From Dendrophyllia cribrosa (taxonomy: Eukaryota > Cnidaria > Anthozoa > Scleractinia > Dendrophylliidae): DNA of 64,000 nucleotides. The notes under the pieces were generated by a model. That model was given only the letters and a program-made list of their open reading frames with translations. It was not told the DNA's origin and made no database searches. The stretch lies in NCBI GenBank assembly GCA_024195265.1, contig JAJLRJ010000002.1, positions 15,078,264-15,142,263 of the forward strand. Reading direction: 5' to 3'. Positions within the stretch are counted from its first letter, which is position 1, and each line of letters begins with the position of its first letter. Positions 43,844 through 58,000 of the stretch are shown here, piece after piece. Made by a program: the position numbers and the translations under genes.

Positions 43844-46800
43844 TTACCCCCTTTATTCATTCAGGCCCTGCCCTTTTGATAGAGGCTAGATCGTCACTGG
43901 GCGTACAGTGTTGGTGGGGTGGGATAAGAGTGATGGGGGTTTAGGCAGGTGGGCTGGGATAAAGGTGTGTGTTTGTGGAGGGGGGAGGGGGTAAATGCGG
44001 AGGGTAAAGGTATCTTAATCAAACTAAAAAAAAAACAATTTTAAGCCCTCGCATCCTAAGACTTGCATCCCCTGTTCCTATCCTCATTTATCCACAACCA
44101 AGAATTTTTACACCATTTTAATCCGTTTTCTGGCTCATTTTATTTTAGACAGTTACTTAATAAGAGGCAACAGGGCGCTGTTAAAGGCAACATGGTCAGT
44201 CTGTTAATGCTTTTGTTTCTGTTTTAGCTTGAACGTCATTTAAAATTACTAACACTAAAAACATACAACTCTTTTGCAGAAACAAGAAGATAATGATCTA
44301 GTCAATTTAAAGCCTCTCCCTCCTGCAAAACCTGTAAATATACCAGATGGAATTACACCTGAATCATACAGTGATATAGCCATGCTTGTAGAATTTGTTC
44401 ACACCTTTCAAGATCTTCTTCTTCCCAAGGAAACACTGAACATTTCCATAGGTAAGAATGGCTTAATTCTCTTCCTTCTTTCAATTGTTACCTATATTGA
44501 CAGGTTTTTTCCTTGGCCAGTTTTGAGGGGGCTGGTGTGGGAGAGTGTGGGGTGGGATTGGATGTGGATTGTCATATTTTGTCCTCGTCCCTCACATTAG
44601 CCCTTTGACTGTTAAAAAGGGGTGGCATGGGGGGACAAGTTTAAAAGGTATAAAATTCAAAGTTTGTAAATTAGAAACCAACAGACCACATGAATGTAGT
44701 ATTCTGGCTTTCAACTTGAATGGTCACATTCATTCTCTAAAATTAGAACTATGTGTACATGGTATTAAATAAAATAATTTTGACTCCAAGAATGAAAAGG
44801 ATATAATATTCAGATATATATGACTGTATCATTGTGACTTAGATTATGTTGCATTCCCCTGTTGTTTCAATCTTTCACTCTGCTGTTTCTTTTTCTGAAG
44901 ATAATTTATCAGAGGCTTTGGTGAGTGGCAGTGAGAGTTTTCCACTGTTATCAAGAATCTTAGTCATCTTTTTACAGATTTTGCTTCAAGAAAGTTCAAC
45001 AAAGGTGGGTAACATCATTTTTATTTGTGCATTGGAGAACACAAAATTTTGCAGCCCATGCCAAAACTGGACAAGTTTGGAGCTTGTTCAACAACTGTAT
45101 TAACTAAAATAAACACTCCAGGCTAGAGTAAATGCCCAGGCGAACATCCAGAAAGAAAACAAATTTATTAATTTACAACTTAGTATATAATGAAATTATT
45201 GATATCGTTTACTTAAAAGTGAAGTCGTTGGCTTTCTCTTCAAGGGCACAGAGATGGACATGCAGCTCTCTGAAATGCCAGTGACACAGCAGACAGCATC
45301 AGAAGTGTCACGACTTTATCTGAACTCAAAACTTAAGATGTTAACAGCTTATACAGAAGACAGACAACTTCAGGGAATATTGAAATCATTACAGCATGAG
45401 GAATGGTACAATCTCACTCCTGAAGAAAAACTTAAGGTAGATAGACTTGATTTTTTGGAAATTTTTCAATGGTACAGATGTAGAAAAAAACAGATTGATC
45501 CTGATAAGAGGCAAGGCGGGGGGTGTGGGGGTGGGGAGGGGGGGTGATGTCCAGGTCAAACATCTGATAATGCTTATGACCTGACTGGCCAGGAATATTT
45601 AATGCAAACCTTTGAAGGATTGGAGAGATGTACTTCTGTTGACCCCATACCATTCCTTATTGACTTTCTGCCATTAAAACATATTGGGAACATTGGTCAT
45701 ATGACACCAAGTATAATTGATTTGGTACATGTAGGCCTGGATTGGAGGATTTTAATCTTATTATCCCGGAGAATGACCTTAGAGCTACAAGTGCTGACAC
45801 ACAACCAGTCAGTCCCATTGTCCTTTGAAAACTAGGGCTCACTGACTGAGGCAAAACATGCTACCAGTATATCCATCTTATATATAGTGGCTACATTGTG
45901 AGACCAATTTGGATTGAAATAAAAATGAGTTGTAACAATTCTCTACTGACACACTCTACTGACATTTTTTGAACCTCTTAGGGAAACGGAAATCGGTTAG
46001 AAAAATAGAAAGTGGCATAGACTGAAAGTAAATCCTAAGGAATTGTTTTTTGGTTTGAATAATTGGGAGGTTGAAAAATCGAGGCTTTGAAAAATCCAGA
46101 ATCCACTGTATTGAACTTTTTGGGGATTCAAAGGGTCTGGTATCTTTTAATAAACCCTTCACTAAACAGAGTCAAATCTTTTGTTATACATGGTTCTGAT
46201 TTCTGACGTTTGATTTTATTGATGAAAACCCAAATTGTCACCATTACAATGAAAGCTACTGAGCAGTACTTTCCTGTGGTGCTGTTTATTGGAAGTGACA
46301 GTTAATGCCACAGTAAAAGATTTAAGTAATGATCCGTATAAGAAGGAAAGTGCTAACGGCAATGCACGATGGAATGTCAACTTTTCTCATTGTTACAACT
46401 AGTGATCTCATTGGCCTAGACTCAAAGACCGCTAAAAAGTTAGGTTTCAAGGTGCATTTTGTTTGATTTTTTAAAAGTTTCATGTGATTTAAGATCCAAT
46501 TGCAAAACATGCAAATTTTTAAAGAAATTGTATTTGAGGAACTTCATCAAAGAAGCAAAATTATTAGCTATTGTATTCTGCAACTTTGATTGATTATAAG
46601 CACGAACATTTCCTAAAATTTATCTGACGCAAATGGATATTCTTTATTTTTATACTGAAATATAATTGAAGGGCCGAGAGCATATTAACCAGCCTATATG
46701 ACTTTTTGGTCCGTTTTTTTTTTTCGTCCAAATGAACTGAATTTTTGCATGTGGTCTCCAATTTTATAGAAAACCACAGCCCTATATTTTTTCCCGCTGG

Positions 46801-49800
46801 TTTTCGCTTCGTTTTCGAGAAATAACGTATGCAGAAAAACGCAGCGGCGCTTTTGAGATCTTTTGTTGAACGAGAAACAAAAGAAACCTTTTGTTTTCCC
46901 GAACAATGAAATCAGCGAAGCGTCGAATAGCCGCTGGGTGTTCGTTCCGATACAAGCCTTTGTTATTTAAAATTAACGTGGAAAGTTGTTGTTTCTTCGA
47001 TGGCGCAAGTGGTTAAGGCGCGGGCCCAGAAAGGTGTCGGGGACGCTGTGGTGCCGGTTCGAGTCGCGCAGCGTCGATCTTTTTTTTTTTCCCCATTTTG
47101 TCTCTTGTTCTTCTTTTTTAACTTCTCTTCTTTTTTTTTCTTTTCTTTTTCATCATAAACACCATTAAATAAAAGTACAGTCGCGTTGTCGATGCTGCTA
47201 AAATCAACCGCTATATTAAAAGTTTGTGTCAAAATCTACCTTCGTAGTTTTGGAGAAACGAAAGATTTGGAAATGCCGTTGTTAATGATCTTCGAGATCT
47301 TGATCTGTTCAAAGTGAAGTTTTAAGTAAATTTGAACGTGTCAAGCTTTCAAACAGCGAAATCAACAACCTGAAAAGGGCAGTGAAAGAAGAACAATAAT
47401 AAATAGAAGGTTCTTCAATTTAAAATTAACACAGAATGTTGTTGTTTCTTCGATGGCGCAAGTGGTTAAGGCGCGGGCTCACAAAAGTATCGGAATTGCT
47501 GTGGCGCCGGTTCAAACCGCGGACCGTCGATCAGTTTTTTTTTTTCGCAATTTTGTCTCCTGTACTTATTTTCCATGTTCTTTTCTTTTTTCCTTTTTTT
47601 TTTTTTCATTAAAACGACCATTAAATAAAACTCTCATTGTCAACGCTGCTAAAATTAACTGTTGTTCGTGTTAAAATCTACCTTCAGAGTTTCAGAGAAA
47701 ACAAAAGATTTGGAAATGCCGTCGTTATGATCTTCGAGATTTTGATCTGTTTAAAGTGAAGCTTGAGCAATTTTGAATGTGTAAAGCTTTAAAACAGTGA
47801 AATCAACAACCTCAAAACGGCAGTGAACGAAGAACAATATCAGATGGCGACGTGCATGCAATCGACAACACTTTCTAGTGTGGAAGAATGGAAAGTTCGA
47901 ATCCTAATATCCGAACGAGCGACATTCGCTTTTCTTATCTTTTTCCTTTTTTCTGCTCCCTGGTTAGAATCTCACGCGAATACGGCCGATTCATTTTTGT
48001 AAACAACGTACACCACCCTGAACCAAAGTCTTTCATTCGAAAGTCTTTCGGTGTCGAAAATGTATAGTAAGATGATATGTTAAGTACAGTTTCTTCAGCG
48101 TTTCTTCGATGGCGCATAAACTGATTAGTGGGCATAGCGTCTGCGAATCGTTTTTTTTTCATGAAGCCGGTTAGTCTCAAGGTCCGGTCAATCTTCTTTA
48201 TTTTTCCCCCTTTTATTTCCCGCTTCGTTTGATAACAGCTAAGACGAAAGCAGCACTGTTGGCACCGCTAATATAACCGGCACACGATGTGAAAACAGCG
48301 AGCAAAAACGAGCGGCATATTAAAAGTCCCGTATTGTTGGATCCAAACAGACACGAAATCGCAGCCAACCATTATTTCACTTGCCGTATGACAGAGACCG
48401 GTGAAGTGTCTAGCTTTCCGCACCATTCAAAAATATCAAGTTGCATTTATGCGCTACATATCCATTGGCATAAATGATGCACCGTACTTCGCTCGTAAAC
48501 AAAATGGTGGATTTTGACATCAAACGTCTACCAGCATAATTTCACTTGCCATGTGACAAAAAGCGGTCAATTCTCAACCTGTTTCCTCAGTTCTTTAAAC
48601 ACAACATGAAGTATCCTCAGCGAACCGACACTCCTAAAGGCGAGCGTGACATTGCAGGTGACTGACCCCGGGTGGGAGGAGGTAGGGGGAGGGTTCGACC
48701 GAGACGTCCCCCTGAAAAATCACCACCGCGCCGATTTATTCACGGCAGTTTCTGCTGAGGCTAGTTGCAAAATACTTTTTTGCTCGTATATGCGCTGGAA
48801 TTGCATCCAATGTTTGCTAAACCAACCAAAACCACGCGCGTATGGTTTCATTAAGTAAAAATACGGTAGTATTTATTTCGATAGGTAAAAAAGAATTATT
48901 TTCAGAAATTAGTTTGAAATATTTACAATAAAATAAAAAGTGCTTACAATCATAACTATTAACAATGACAAATATCTACAAAAAAGAAAGTTTTAATAGA
49001 AAAGTAAATTGACTAGCATATTAACTAATAACAAACTAGACAAAATGATAGCTGACATACAACAAAGCAAACAAGCAAACAACTCAACTGAACAAAATAA
49101 TCCAAACATTTAACACAGAACAACACAAAGCTGACATTACACAATGCCCAAATCAACTTGTTCATTTGGACCATCTAGCCCATTTGTGGGGAAATACCGG
49201 CGAGCGGTTTCCCGGACAAGACTGTACAAGCTACCCATATAGTAATGATGGAGTAGCTCCCTCGGCGAACGTACCCAATCAGGAACGTTCGCCGGGGGGA
49301 CAAAATTGCCCGGGTCTGCCGGAACTTCCACCTCTTGGGCGTGTTGTGACAAACATCTACGCCTACACAACACTAACAACAGAATTGCTACAACAAGAAT
49401 GACCATTGACAGAACGAAATAAACAACTAAACTAACAGAACTCATAATTATTTAATATGCTAGTCAATTTCCTATCTTCTATTTCCTATCTTCTCTTCTC
49501 TTCTCTTCTCTTCTCTTCTCTTCTCTTCTCTTCTCTTCTCTTCTCTTCTCTTCTCTTCTCTTCTCTTCTCTTCTCTTCTCTTCTCTTCTCTTCTCTTCTC
49601 TTCTCTTCTCTTCTCTTCTCTTCTCTTCTCTTCTCTTCTCTTCTCTTCTCTTCTCTTCTCTTCTCTTCTCTTCTCTTCTCTTCTCTTCTCTTCTCTTCTC
49701 TTCTCTTCTCTTCTCTTCTCTTCTCTTCTCTTCTCTTCTCTTCTCTTCTCTTCTCTTCTCTTCTCTTCTCTTCTCTTCTCTTCTCTTCTCTTCTCTTCTC

Positions 49801-50016
49801 TTCTCTTCTCTTCTCTTCTCTTCTCTTCTCTTCTCTTCTCTTCTCTTCTCTTCTCTTCTCTTCTCTTCTCTTCTCTTCTCTTCTCTTCTCGTCTCGTCTC
49901 GTCTCGTCTCGTCTCGTCTCGTCTCGTCTCTTCTCCTTTCTTCTCTTCTCGAAGGTCGTTTAACCTGTTCAACAAAAATGAAGAGGTAAGTAACAGTTTT
50001 TCTCTTTGTTTTGTCT

Positions 50017-50052
<36 letters not shown>

Positions 50053-52039
50053 TCCTTTTTTGTTTTGGAGGAGGAGGTGGGGGGAGGAGGTGGGGGGAGG
50101 AGGAAGGGGGGAGGGGGTGGGGGTGGGGGTTTTCTAGCCAACACCAATACTGAAATACTATAAACAGATCTCAAATTGCCGTCAGTCGTCGTGCGCAAAA
50201 GCTTTTTAAGAGATCAAGCCAGCAATGGAACAAAATATCAGATAAAGGAGCTGAAACAGCCTGTGACAGTCAACACTTTTGGATTACCGCGCAGTTTGTC
50301 CCCATTATAGAGGGTATAAACGAAATAAAAAGAAACATAGAATGCACGATCAATGCAACAAACCGTTATGGAAGGCCGGATCTGGGTTTCCAGACCTAGA
50401 TCAGTATTAATACTTGAAGTGAAACAAAAGAAACGGTTGATATCATTTATAGTGCTAGCCCCTGAAGAAGCTTTGTTTTGCAAAGCGAAATATTGGGCAC
50501 TTGATTATATTCCACTTTTATTTTATTTTATTTGCTTCTGCTTCTGTTTTTCTGCCGTAAGGATCAGTTTGTCGTTTCTTTTATAAACGAAATTTCTTTT
50601 AAAAACGTTGAAAGATTGTTATATTTAAACTAATACAAATTTACCAGGTCAAGACATTTTAAAACACTAAAGAAAGGACATAACACAACTAAAAGTAACG
50701 CCAATTGTTAAAAAAAAAAACACATTATTGTATGGAGCATTTGTTGTATAACAAGAAGTATACGCGACTGTAAGAACTTTGTTGTAGTGCTTGTTTTGTT
50801 GCAAAAAAGTTTTCCTTAAAAAAAAAAGGGTATACCCGAGGCGTCATTTATTTGTACAAAATTGACTGCGGTTTAAATCTAAGCGATGATCTCTGAATGT
50901 CTCTCATATGATGCATGATTTTTTTTATTCCAAGCAGTGTAATTTGTAAATTAAGTGAATCTTAGCCCGTGCACGACCCTTAGAAATATTTGGTTTCTTG
51001 AGGAAAGACTCGAAGGGGGTAGGTTATTCCCTTTACTCAGTGAAACCCCGCCTTAAGGGCACCTATTTTTGTGAAACAAATGGCCCTAAGGCACAGCAGT
51101 TCTCTTCAACACAGCACCACAGTTAGCAAGACCGTATCTGACATGATTAGCGCTCAACAGTGCCTTAGGGTCATTTGTTTCAACTATTTTTTTTACAGGC
51201 GAAACCGGACTTATCTCTTGTATAATATTCCCCGGCCTGCAGTACGTCCAGCTTGTAATACAGTCAACGGCCATATTTTGCGACCCCCGTACTTATTCAC
51301 ACTGTCACACAAATAGACTGTTTTCAATGAAGTCTTTCCTAAAGAGTTTGATTGTCTTAGACATCCCTCTAAACTTGTATATATACGAGGAATGTGCATG
51401 CCATATTCGTTTAACTAATCCTTATAACGACCACCCCATTACTTATGCATTATGCGGCCAGTCTTCCATCCCGTGAGCGACTTATGTGCCGCCTCAAATG
51501 GGTGTTTTCGCCTTTTAGACAGAAAACGTTAAATGTTCGTCCGAATTTGGATTTTTTTTTTTAAGGGAACAACAAGAGCATTAGAAAATTAATCTATTTT
51601 CATCTTCAACTGATAGAGAAGTAACCAAAACATATAATTTGATATGATATAGCGCGATTTACCGCTTTGGAATTAGAACAGGTCGATGGCTTGTCAAATC
51701 CAGTACAGTCTTATAAAGCCAGGTTTCACAATCGGTATGGATTTTAGAGGTCAGGGCCCGGTTGTTCGAAAGCCGATTAACGCTAACCAAGAATTAAAAG
51801 TTAACCGAGGATTTCATTTCTCTACTTATAAAATGTTCTTGAAAGCTAATTTTTAGCTAATGATAAACAAAAGTTAAACATGGGCGTAGGTGGGGGGGGG
51901 GGGGGGGGGGGGGGGGTCCTGGGGTGTCCGTGACCCCTCTTTTGTGAGATAATTTTACTAAAACACAGCCTGGATGTCGACATGACAATCAGTGGTAAGC
52001 ACCCTGGGTGTGACACAGTGTGACCCCCCCTCCCCCCCC

Positions 52040-52088
<49 letters not shown>

Positions 52089-55000
52089 ACTTGCAAAAAT
52101 CCTAGCTACGCCCCTGTTAAAGTCAAAACTGAAGGGCAAAAAAACTTTGTAACAACTTTCACTGATCAGTTATTTACCTGGATTCAAAATTGACGCTAAT
52201 CCTGGGTTAACTTTATAGTTTTAAACGTATGTAGTAGCATACGAAACGTCAAGTTTTATCAAAAATGAATAAGTTCAATATGTTTATCACCGCGGTTTGT
52301 ATTCTATTTCTCATCAAGCTACGATGGCCCAAGAACAAAAGTCTTTAACTTAAACGTGCTTTGAACAATTAATAATTATTATAAACCATTAGCTCCTCCC
52401 CTATTCTTGAAATCAAAGACATTCTATGTGAGGAAGAGCCAATGCCGCAGAACAATGAAGTTTACTGTAGTTCTTATGTGGAGCGTTACTTAATGTTCAT
52501 CACATTTTCATCTGTTTTGCATGGTGTTCTGTTTTATGCAGATCCTGGTTATCCTGTGTCATGAGGTGTTATCTTCTGATGCTTTTGATGACTATGTGGA
52601 AAGCTTACTTGCTAATGCAACAGAAATAAGGTACCAGCAGATTTTTAATCTTTAGGATCATTGTATAAAACAGCAAACACACTATTTATTTGTGTGGGTG
52701 TGGCTCTACAATGAGGGGAAGGGAGATGGGCATTCAACACTGCCTGAATATACCAGGGGGTATGGTCAATAGGGGGATTTGAACAAATATACCCTGCATG
52801 CACTTATTTTAATCCTTTTATTCCTGCAATAGAAAACAAAGAATGGCAAAGCAAAAAGAAAAGAATGATAAACGTAGAGAAGAGAAAGAGAAACTGAAGA
52901 AAGAAAAGGAAGAATTACAAAAACAGAAAGAGGAAGATGAAGGCAAAAAGGTATAAGAACTTGCCGACTGCAGAATGACGTTTATTTTCTGATGCCAGTT
53001 GAAAAATGCCTTTTCAAAGATCCAAAATGGCCCAGGCCAATGTTTGTTAAATCCAGATCATTTCTAATTTTGAGAAGGCTTTCCCGAATCCATCTTGATT
53101 TACATCATGAAATCTTGATGTGTTAATGCTGTTTAATGAAACAATCACAGTACGTGTACTTTTCTTTTCACATGCCATTTGCTGACGACACGGCCAGTAA
53201 CTGACAACCAAACCAATTGATGCCTTTTCATTTCATGCTAGTTTCTTAGTTTCAGTGTTTTTTTTCTTTCATTTCAGCAACTCAAGCTGGATGAACTGAA
53301 CAAAAAAGGTAAATTGGTCAATAATATTGCACTATTCTGTTTGATTGGCACAATGTTGCCTGGGTCCTATATGTATAAACACCTAGAAATTAATCCAATT
53401 AATATGACCATTGATGATCTATTAAAATGTGGTTATATTAATGTAGCATTTGACCAGTCTTCCTAGGTTAGGGCTAACTTACAGTCAAAATACTCAGCGC
53501 GTTCTGCTTATTATTCTTTGGACTTTTGTAAATGCAAAGCTTCTTCACGTCAAAAAAATACTCAGTGATGAATTTTTGTTGAGCGAACAGATTGAAATAG
53601 GTCAGATGTGCCAAGCCGCCAACTGTTGCCTGCTTTGCACGTGAACATTCGCCTGATGTCAATAACAAACCAATCAGCATTCGTTATTTCGAATGAGGTT
53701 ACCGTTGGAAGATTTCAATAATCAATTTAATACCTGAATTTTGATCAGCGTTTGATTTCAATAATGCAATCCGTTTCCGATTAATGAAAGTTATTCCCAA
53801 ATAATACAACACACTCTGAGAACTAAGAACTATCTCATTTATTGAAATCAACAATGTCCATGGTCTTTTATACAGAATGGTTTGATGTAAATCACTAAAG
53901 ATGGAAACTGTTACTGGAAAAGGAGTTTTAATGCTTACATGTAGCTTAAATTATGCTTAGTAACTATGTGATCATTGCTGAATTGTAGAGAAACTATTAT
54001 CTATATATGTTACTAATTTGCAACATTCATGCAAGATAAATATAGCGATTATAGAGTGAAACTTAATACGTGTCCGCAACTAGACAATACTGGAGACTTT
54101 GCTTTACTGTCATGCTTACTACAATTAACAAGCAGTGTTAACTTTATACGGTTTTACTATTTGTCCTAGAAGAAACAGAATCTGCATGTGCTAGCTTAGA
54201 GGCCTTCAATGGTAACCCATCACCAGATAACTCCAACAAGACTGACAAGCCAAAAGCAACAAAAGATGTTACAAAGGAGACAGAAGAGGTGTCTGATGTG
54301 GTGAAAACACTGAGGCAACGGAGAGAAGACATGGCAAACAAAGAGGAGAAGAAACTGCAAGAAGAAAAGGAAAGGTGAGAAGATACATCATAATAATTTT
54401 TTTTCAAAGTAACACCACCGCCTCCTTCCCTCCACAAATACACCTTATTCCACAATGGTGGCCAATTTAATTAGCTCTTGTTGCCTCGTCAGCATGTGCA
54501 AAATACAACAGAATTTTCACGCGAAAATGAGGCAAAGAGGGCTAATTGAAATGCATACAAAAGAATAATAAATTGCCCACCATTTTGGAATAAAGTGTAT
54601 ATTAATACCGTAATGAACAGAAGTTCTATTAACTTCACACGTGATAAGCTTCTGCTTCACATTAATTATTAATAAGCACATTTTTTTCAGTGGTGCCTTG
54701 CATAAATTGTATCATGTTTGAATAAAATGTAAAAAACGATTCATGTTGTTTACAAAAGGTTAAAAAGTCAGGGTAAAGATTGCCTCAGAAAACAAACTGA
54801 AATGCAAAAATTTTGTTAATAAAATCAGGTTCGACCAATAATTATTTTAAATGTCCCTAATACAATGATTTAAATTTCGGAGTTGGAAATGTTTTTAATG
54901 CCGTAAGGAATGTTGTTATATTTATCAATTTCATTGTTATGTAAGGTGGACAATTTTCTTTTCAACAATGATGAGATATTATTTTAATGTACTTACATGT

Positions 55001-58000
55001 CATAAAGAAATGCCATATATAACTGGTCCCTTATTGTCACCACCATTCACAGATAAGGCTTCATATCAATGACACTTTCAGTATTGATGATGAGAATTTT
55101 GCAGTAGCTCGTTAATATTGTAAAGCTTAAGCCTGGCTAAACAATTGTTTCAACATTGTTGGATGCCCATCTAAACGTCCCAACATTCATTGTTGTCCAA
55201 CATTTGTTGGGCATGTGGCTGTGTAAATGGTCAAACTTCAGCTAACATGGGGCTAAACATTCTAACATTGTTGAGCCAGCAAATGTTGTACAACAATGTT
55301 AGAAGGTTGAGCCGGGGCTTAATACATGTATTAACTAACATTCTCTTTTCTTGTTAAATGTAAGGCTGGAAAAAGAAAAGGAGGAACAGTGGAATGTGAG
55401 TGATCGTAATCTTAATTCTGCTTACAATATCAATATCTTTTCAAGCAGGCAGGTGACGAGAATAAAGAAAAAAAAAACAACTAAAAGATATTGTATTGAT
55501 GCCCTGCCAAAGTCTAGTATATATTAATATATAAAGCAGACTGGTGATACCAAATGCTACTATTATTTAACATTTTGTAAAAGAAATAGAAACATGCATT
55601 TTTGAGTTAATTTTTGTAGTGATTTTTTACAGCCTTATGTAGCTCTGGTTGATACAGACCTTAAGTTCTCCTAAACTGAAACTCTCTACTTTCATTTCTT
55701 AAGGTGGCTCCTTAGAGTTTTAACGAAAGCATCAACACTTATTATAACAAGTTACGAAATAAGCCTAATCTTCTTGTCCTGACAGATTTTCTTTCATAAA
55801 GAATAATGTGAAAAGTAGCATAAGTATCACCGAAAAATTCACCAAAGGAAACACAAAAAATATGCTGTTAATTTTGCTTTCCTATCCCCTCAAAATCGTA
55901 AAAACTTACATTTTCCTGTGAGCATGCATTAAATTACTAAAGCTTGTATCATAAGTGTGCACAGCTATAAAACTATAGGGAGCCACCTTAACTGCAAGTT
56001 AAACTTCACATATTGCATTATTTTGCAGATTCACCTGGCTCAATGTCAGTACACTCTGAGACTGAAGCCCATTGGATATGATCGTAACAACTCACGTTAT
56101 TGGGTTTTTAATGGTGCAGCACCAGGTGTTTATGTAGAGCAAGGGTGGTGGAATTTGGAGCATCTTTCTAAAAAAACTGAAGTTTCTAATGAAACTGGTG
56201 TTGTCAAGGAAGTCTCCATGGAAACAGAAGAGAACAAAGTCGTTCCAATAGAAGATGATGATGTGGAACTAGTTGAAGTGGCAAAGGATGAAAGCAAGAT
56301 GGGAGTTGATGAGAACAAAGTACAAGAACTGAGGTATAATGCAACCAATGACTACCTTTTGGAGTCCCCAAGTGTTGATTGCTTTATAAATTTGCCCCAT
56401 TACTACATATATACAACAACTTGATAGACCGGTTTTAATTGAGTGTTAAAAGTAATTTCGTGATTGCTTTGGTTTTACATTGCTACGCTTTGTGATTGGC
56501 TAAAAATCTCGCGCCACTTTCTCAACCAATCAGAAGTAAAACCAAAACCAATCGTGATTTGACTGCACTCGCTTTCCTGCGCTTGGTGCCAGCGACATGT
56601 ATTTGCTTCGCATTCTGATTGGTTTATTGGATTGTCTGTGTCTGTTGTGATTGCCATGCAGAGTAATTACTTTGGTTTGGGTTTTTCGACACTCAATTGA
56701 AAACTGCTCTATACAAAATGAAATGTCAGTGACAAAAGCTAGTAACGATTTCTAAAATATTAAACATTTTGATTGCAAATTTCCTTATTCAAATTATTAA
56801 ATGATTAAATTCTTCATCCACTGCTCCAAATCATAGTATGTTTTTTTTTCAACAGCTTGCCTGATGTTCCGTACAGTTGGTCAAGCTATAACACGGTAGA
56901 AGAAGTTCAGGCCTTGCTTGAGTGTTTATCACAACAGGGTATAAGGGAGAGTGCGCTGAGGAAATCACTCAATGAAAAGATGACGTGTATCACAGAGGGA
57001 ATTAAACGGTTTGTTTAATTCAGATTTTACAGACATAATCAAAGACACCGTCCCGCTGAAATAACAAACATTTGCTTACTTGATTTCCATGCTATATCGC
57101 CAAATGCCACCGAATATACAACTAAATTGGATAAAAAGATTCTATAGAACAAAACAGAAGCAGTAGTTTGGAGAAAAAGTGCAGGATTGCAAGGATGGAA
57201 GTGGATTACAGTTCATCAATTTTGATTTTGTGACAGGCGGTCAAGAAATCAAAGTTTCCATTCTGGTGGAATTTTGAATTTTTAGTCATTGTTTTGTCTT
57301 TTTAGTTCATATTTCTTTGCGTTCATAGCTTCTGGCGATTTTTTCTCCTTATTTTAAGATAATAAAGCAAGCTTGAAGCAAGCTCCTGGCCATAATCACA
57401 AAAACACGATATTTTAGCCGGGACAGATCCCTTTCAGCAGTTGGAACTATGTAGTTTTCAATGCACAACGACCCATTTACGGTCAGGATAGCTAGAAAAA
57501 GAGTTCCAGGCACTTGATACCTTAAAGCCAACATTTTTAGGGTTTTAAGTTCTTTTAAATACTTTTATTGAAAAATCAATCTTTCAATTAATGTAACAAA
57601 ATGCACCTTCAGTTGAATCCCAATAACTTAAACTGTTCATAGACAAAATACAGAACATTTCAAGTTGTTGAAATGACTGCAATAGACTGTAAAAATTTAG
57701 TAAAGTAAAAGTTTCAGAGATTATACCAACACAGTACATTTACAATTTTTTTTTTTCAAAAACTGTTTTCATCAATGATGACTTTTCCTAATTAATTTTG
57801 TTTTGTTTGCTGTTAAACAGAAGCTCCCACAACAACAAAAGGCCTAAAGCAGAAACTGGTGGAAGAGATCATTTTAGCTCCCTTAAAGAGGTTTGCCAAA
57901 CATAATGCTGCAAAAGCATTTCTTTTTGTAAACAATATAGTGAACTGTGAACATTTTTCATACATGTTTTGTCAGAAGCGCCGGTTGAAGCCGAAGATGC

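Noticed and set aside
47001..47085. Functional tRNA gene
   Set aside because: A and B boxes are good, but the acceptor and T stems have mismatches, the unit is repeated with divergence, and no clean anticodon stem was found; SINE-like reading preferred.
49490..49962. CRISPR array or clustered satellite with spacers
   Set aside because: No spacers; a simple pentanucleotide array in an animal genome.
49472..50198. Long Arg/Glu-repeat and Leu/Phe/Ser-repeat open frames (up to 239 codons)
   Set aside because: They are translations of the TTCTC array; a 5-bp unit stays open in several frames by composition. No other coding sign.
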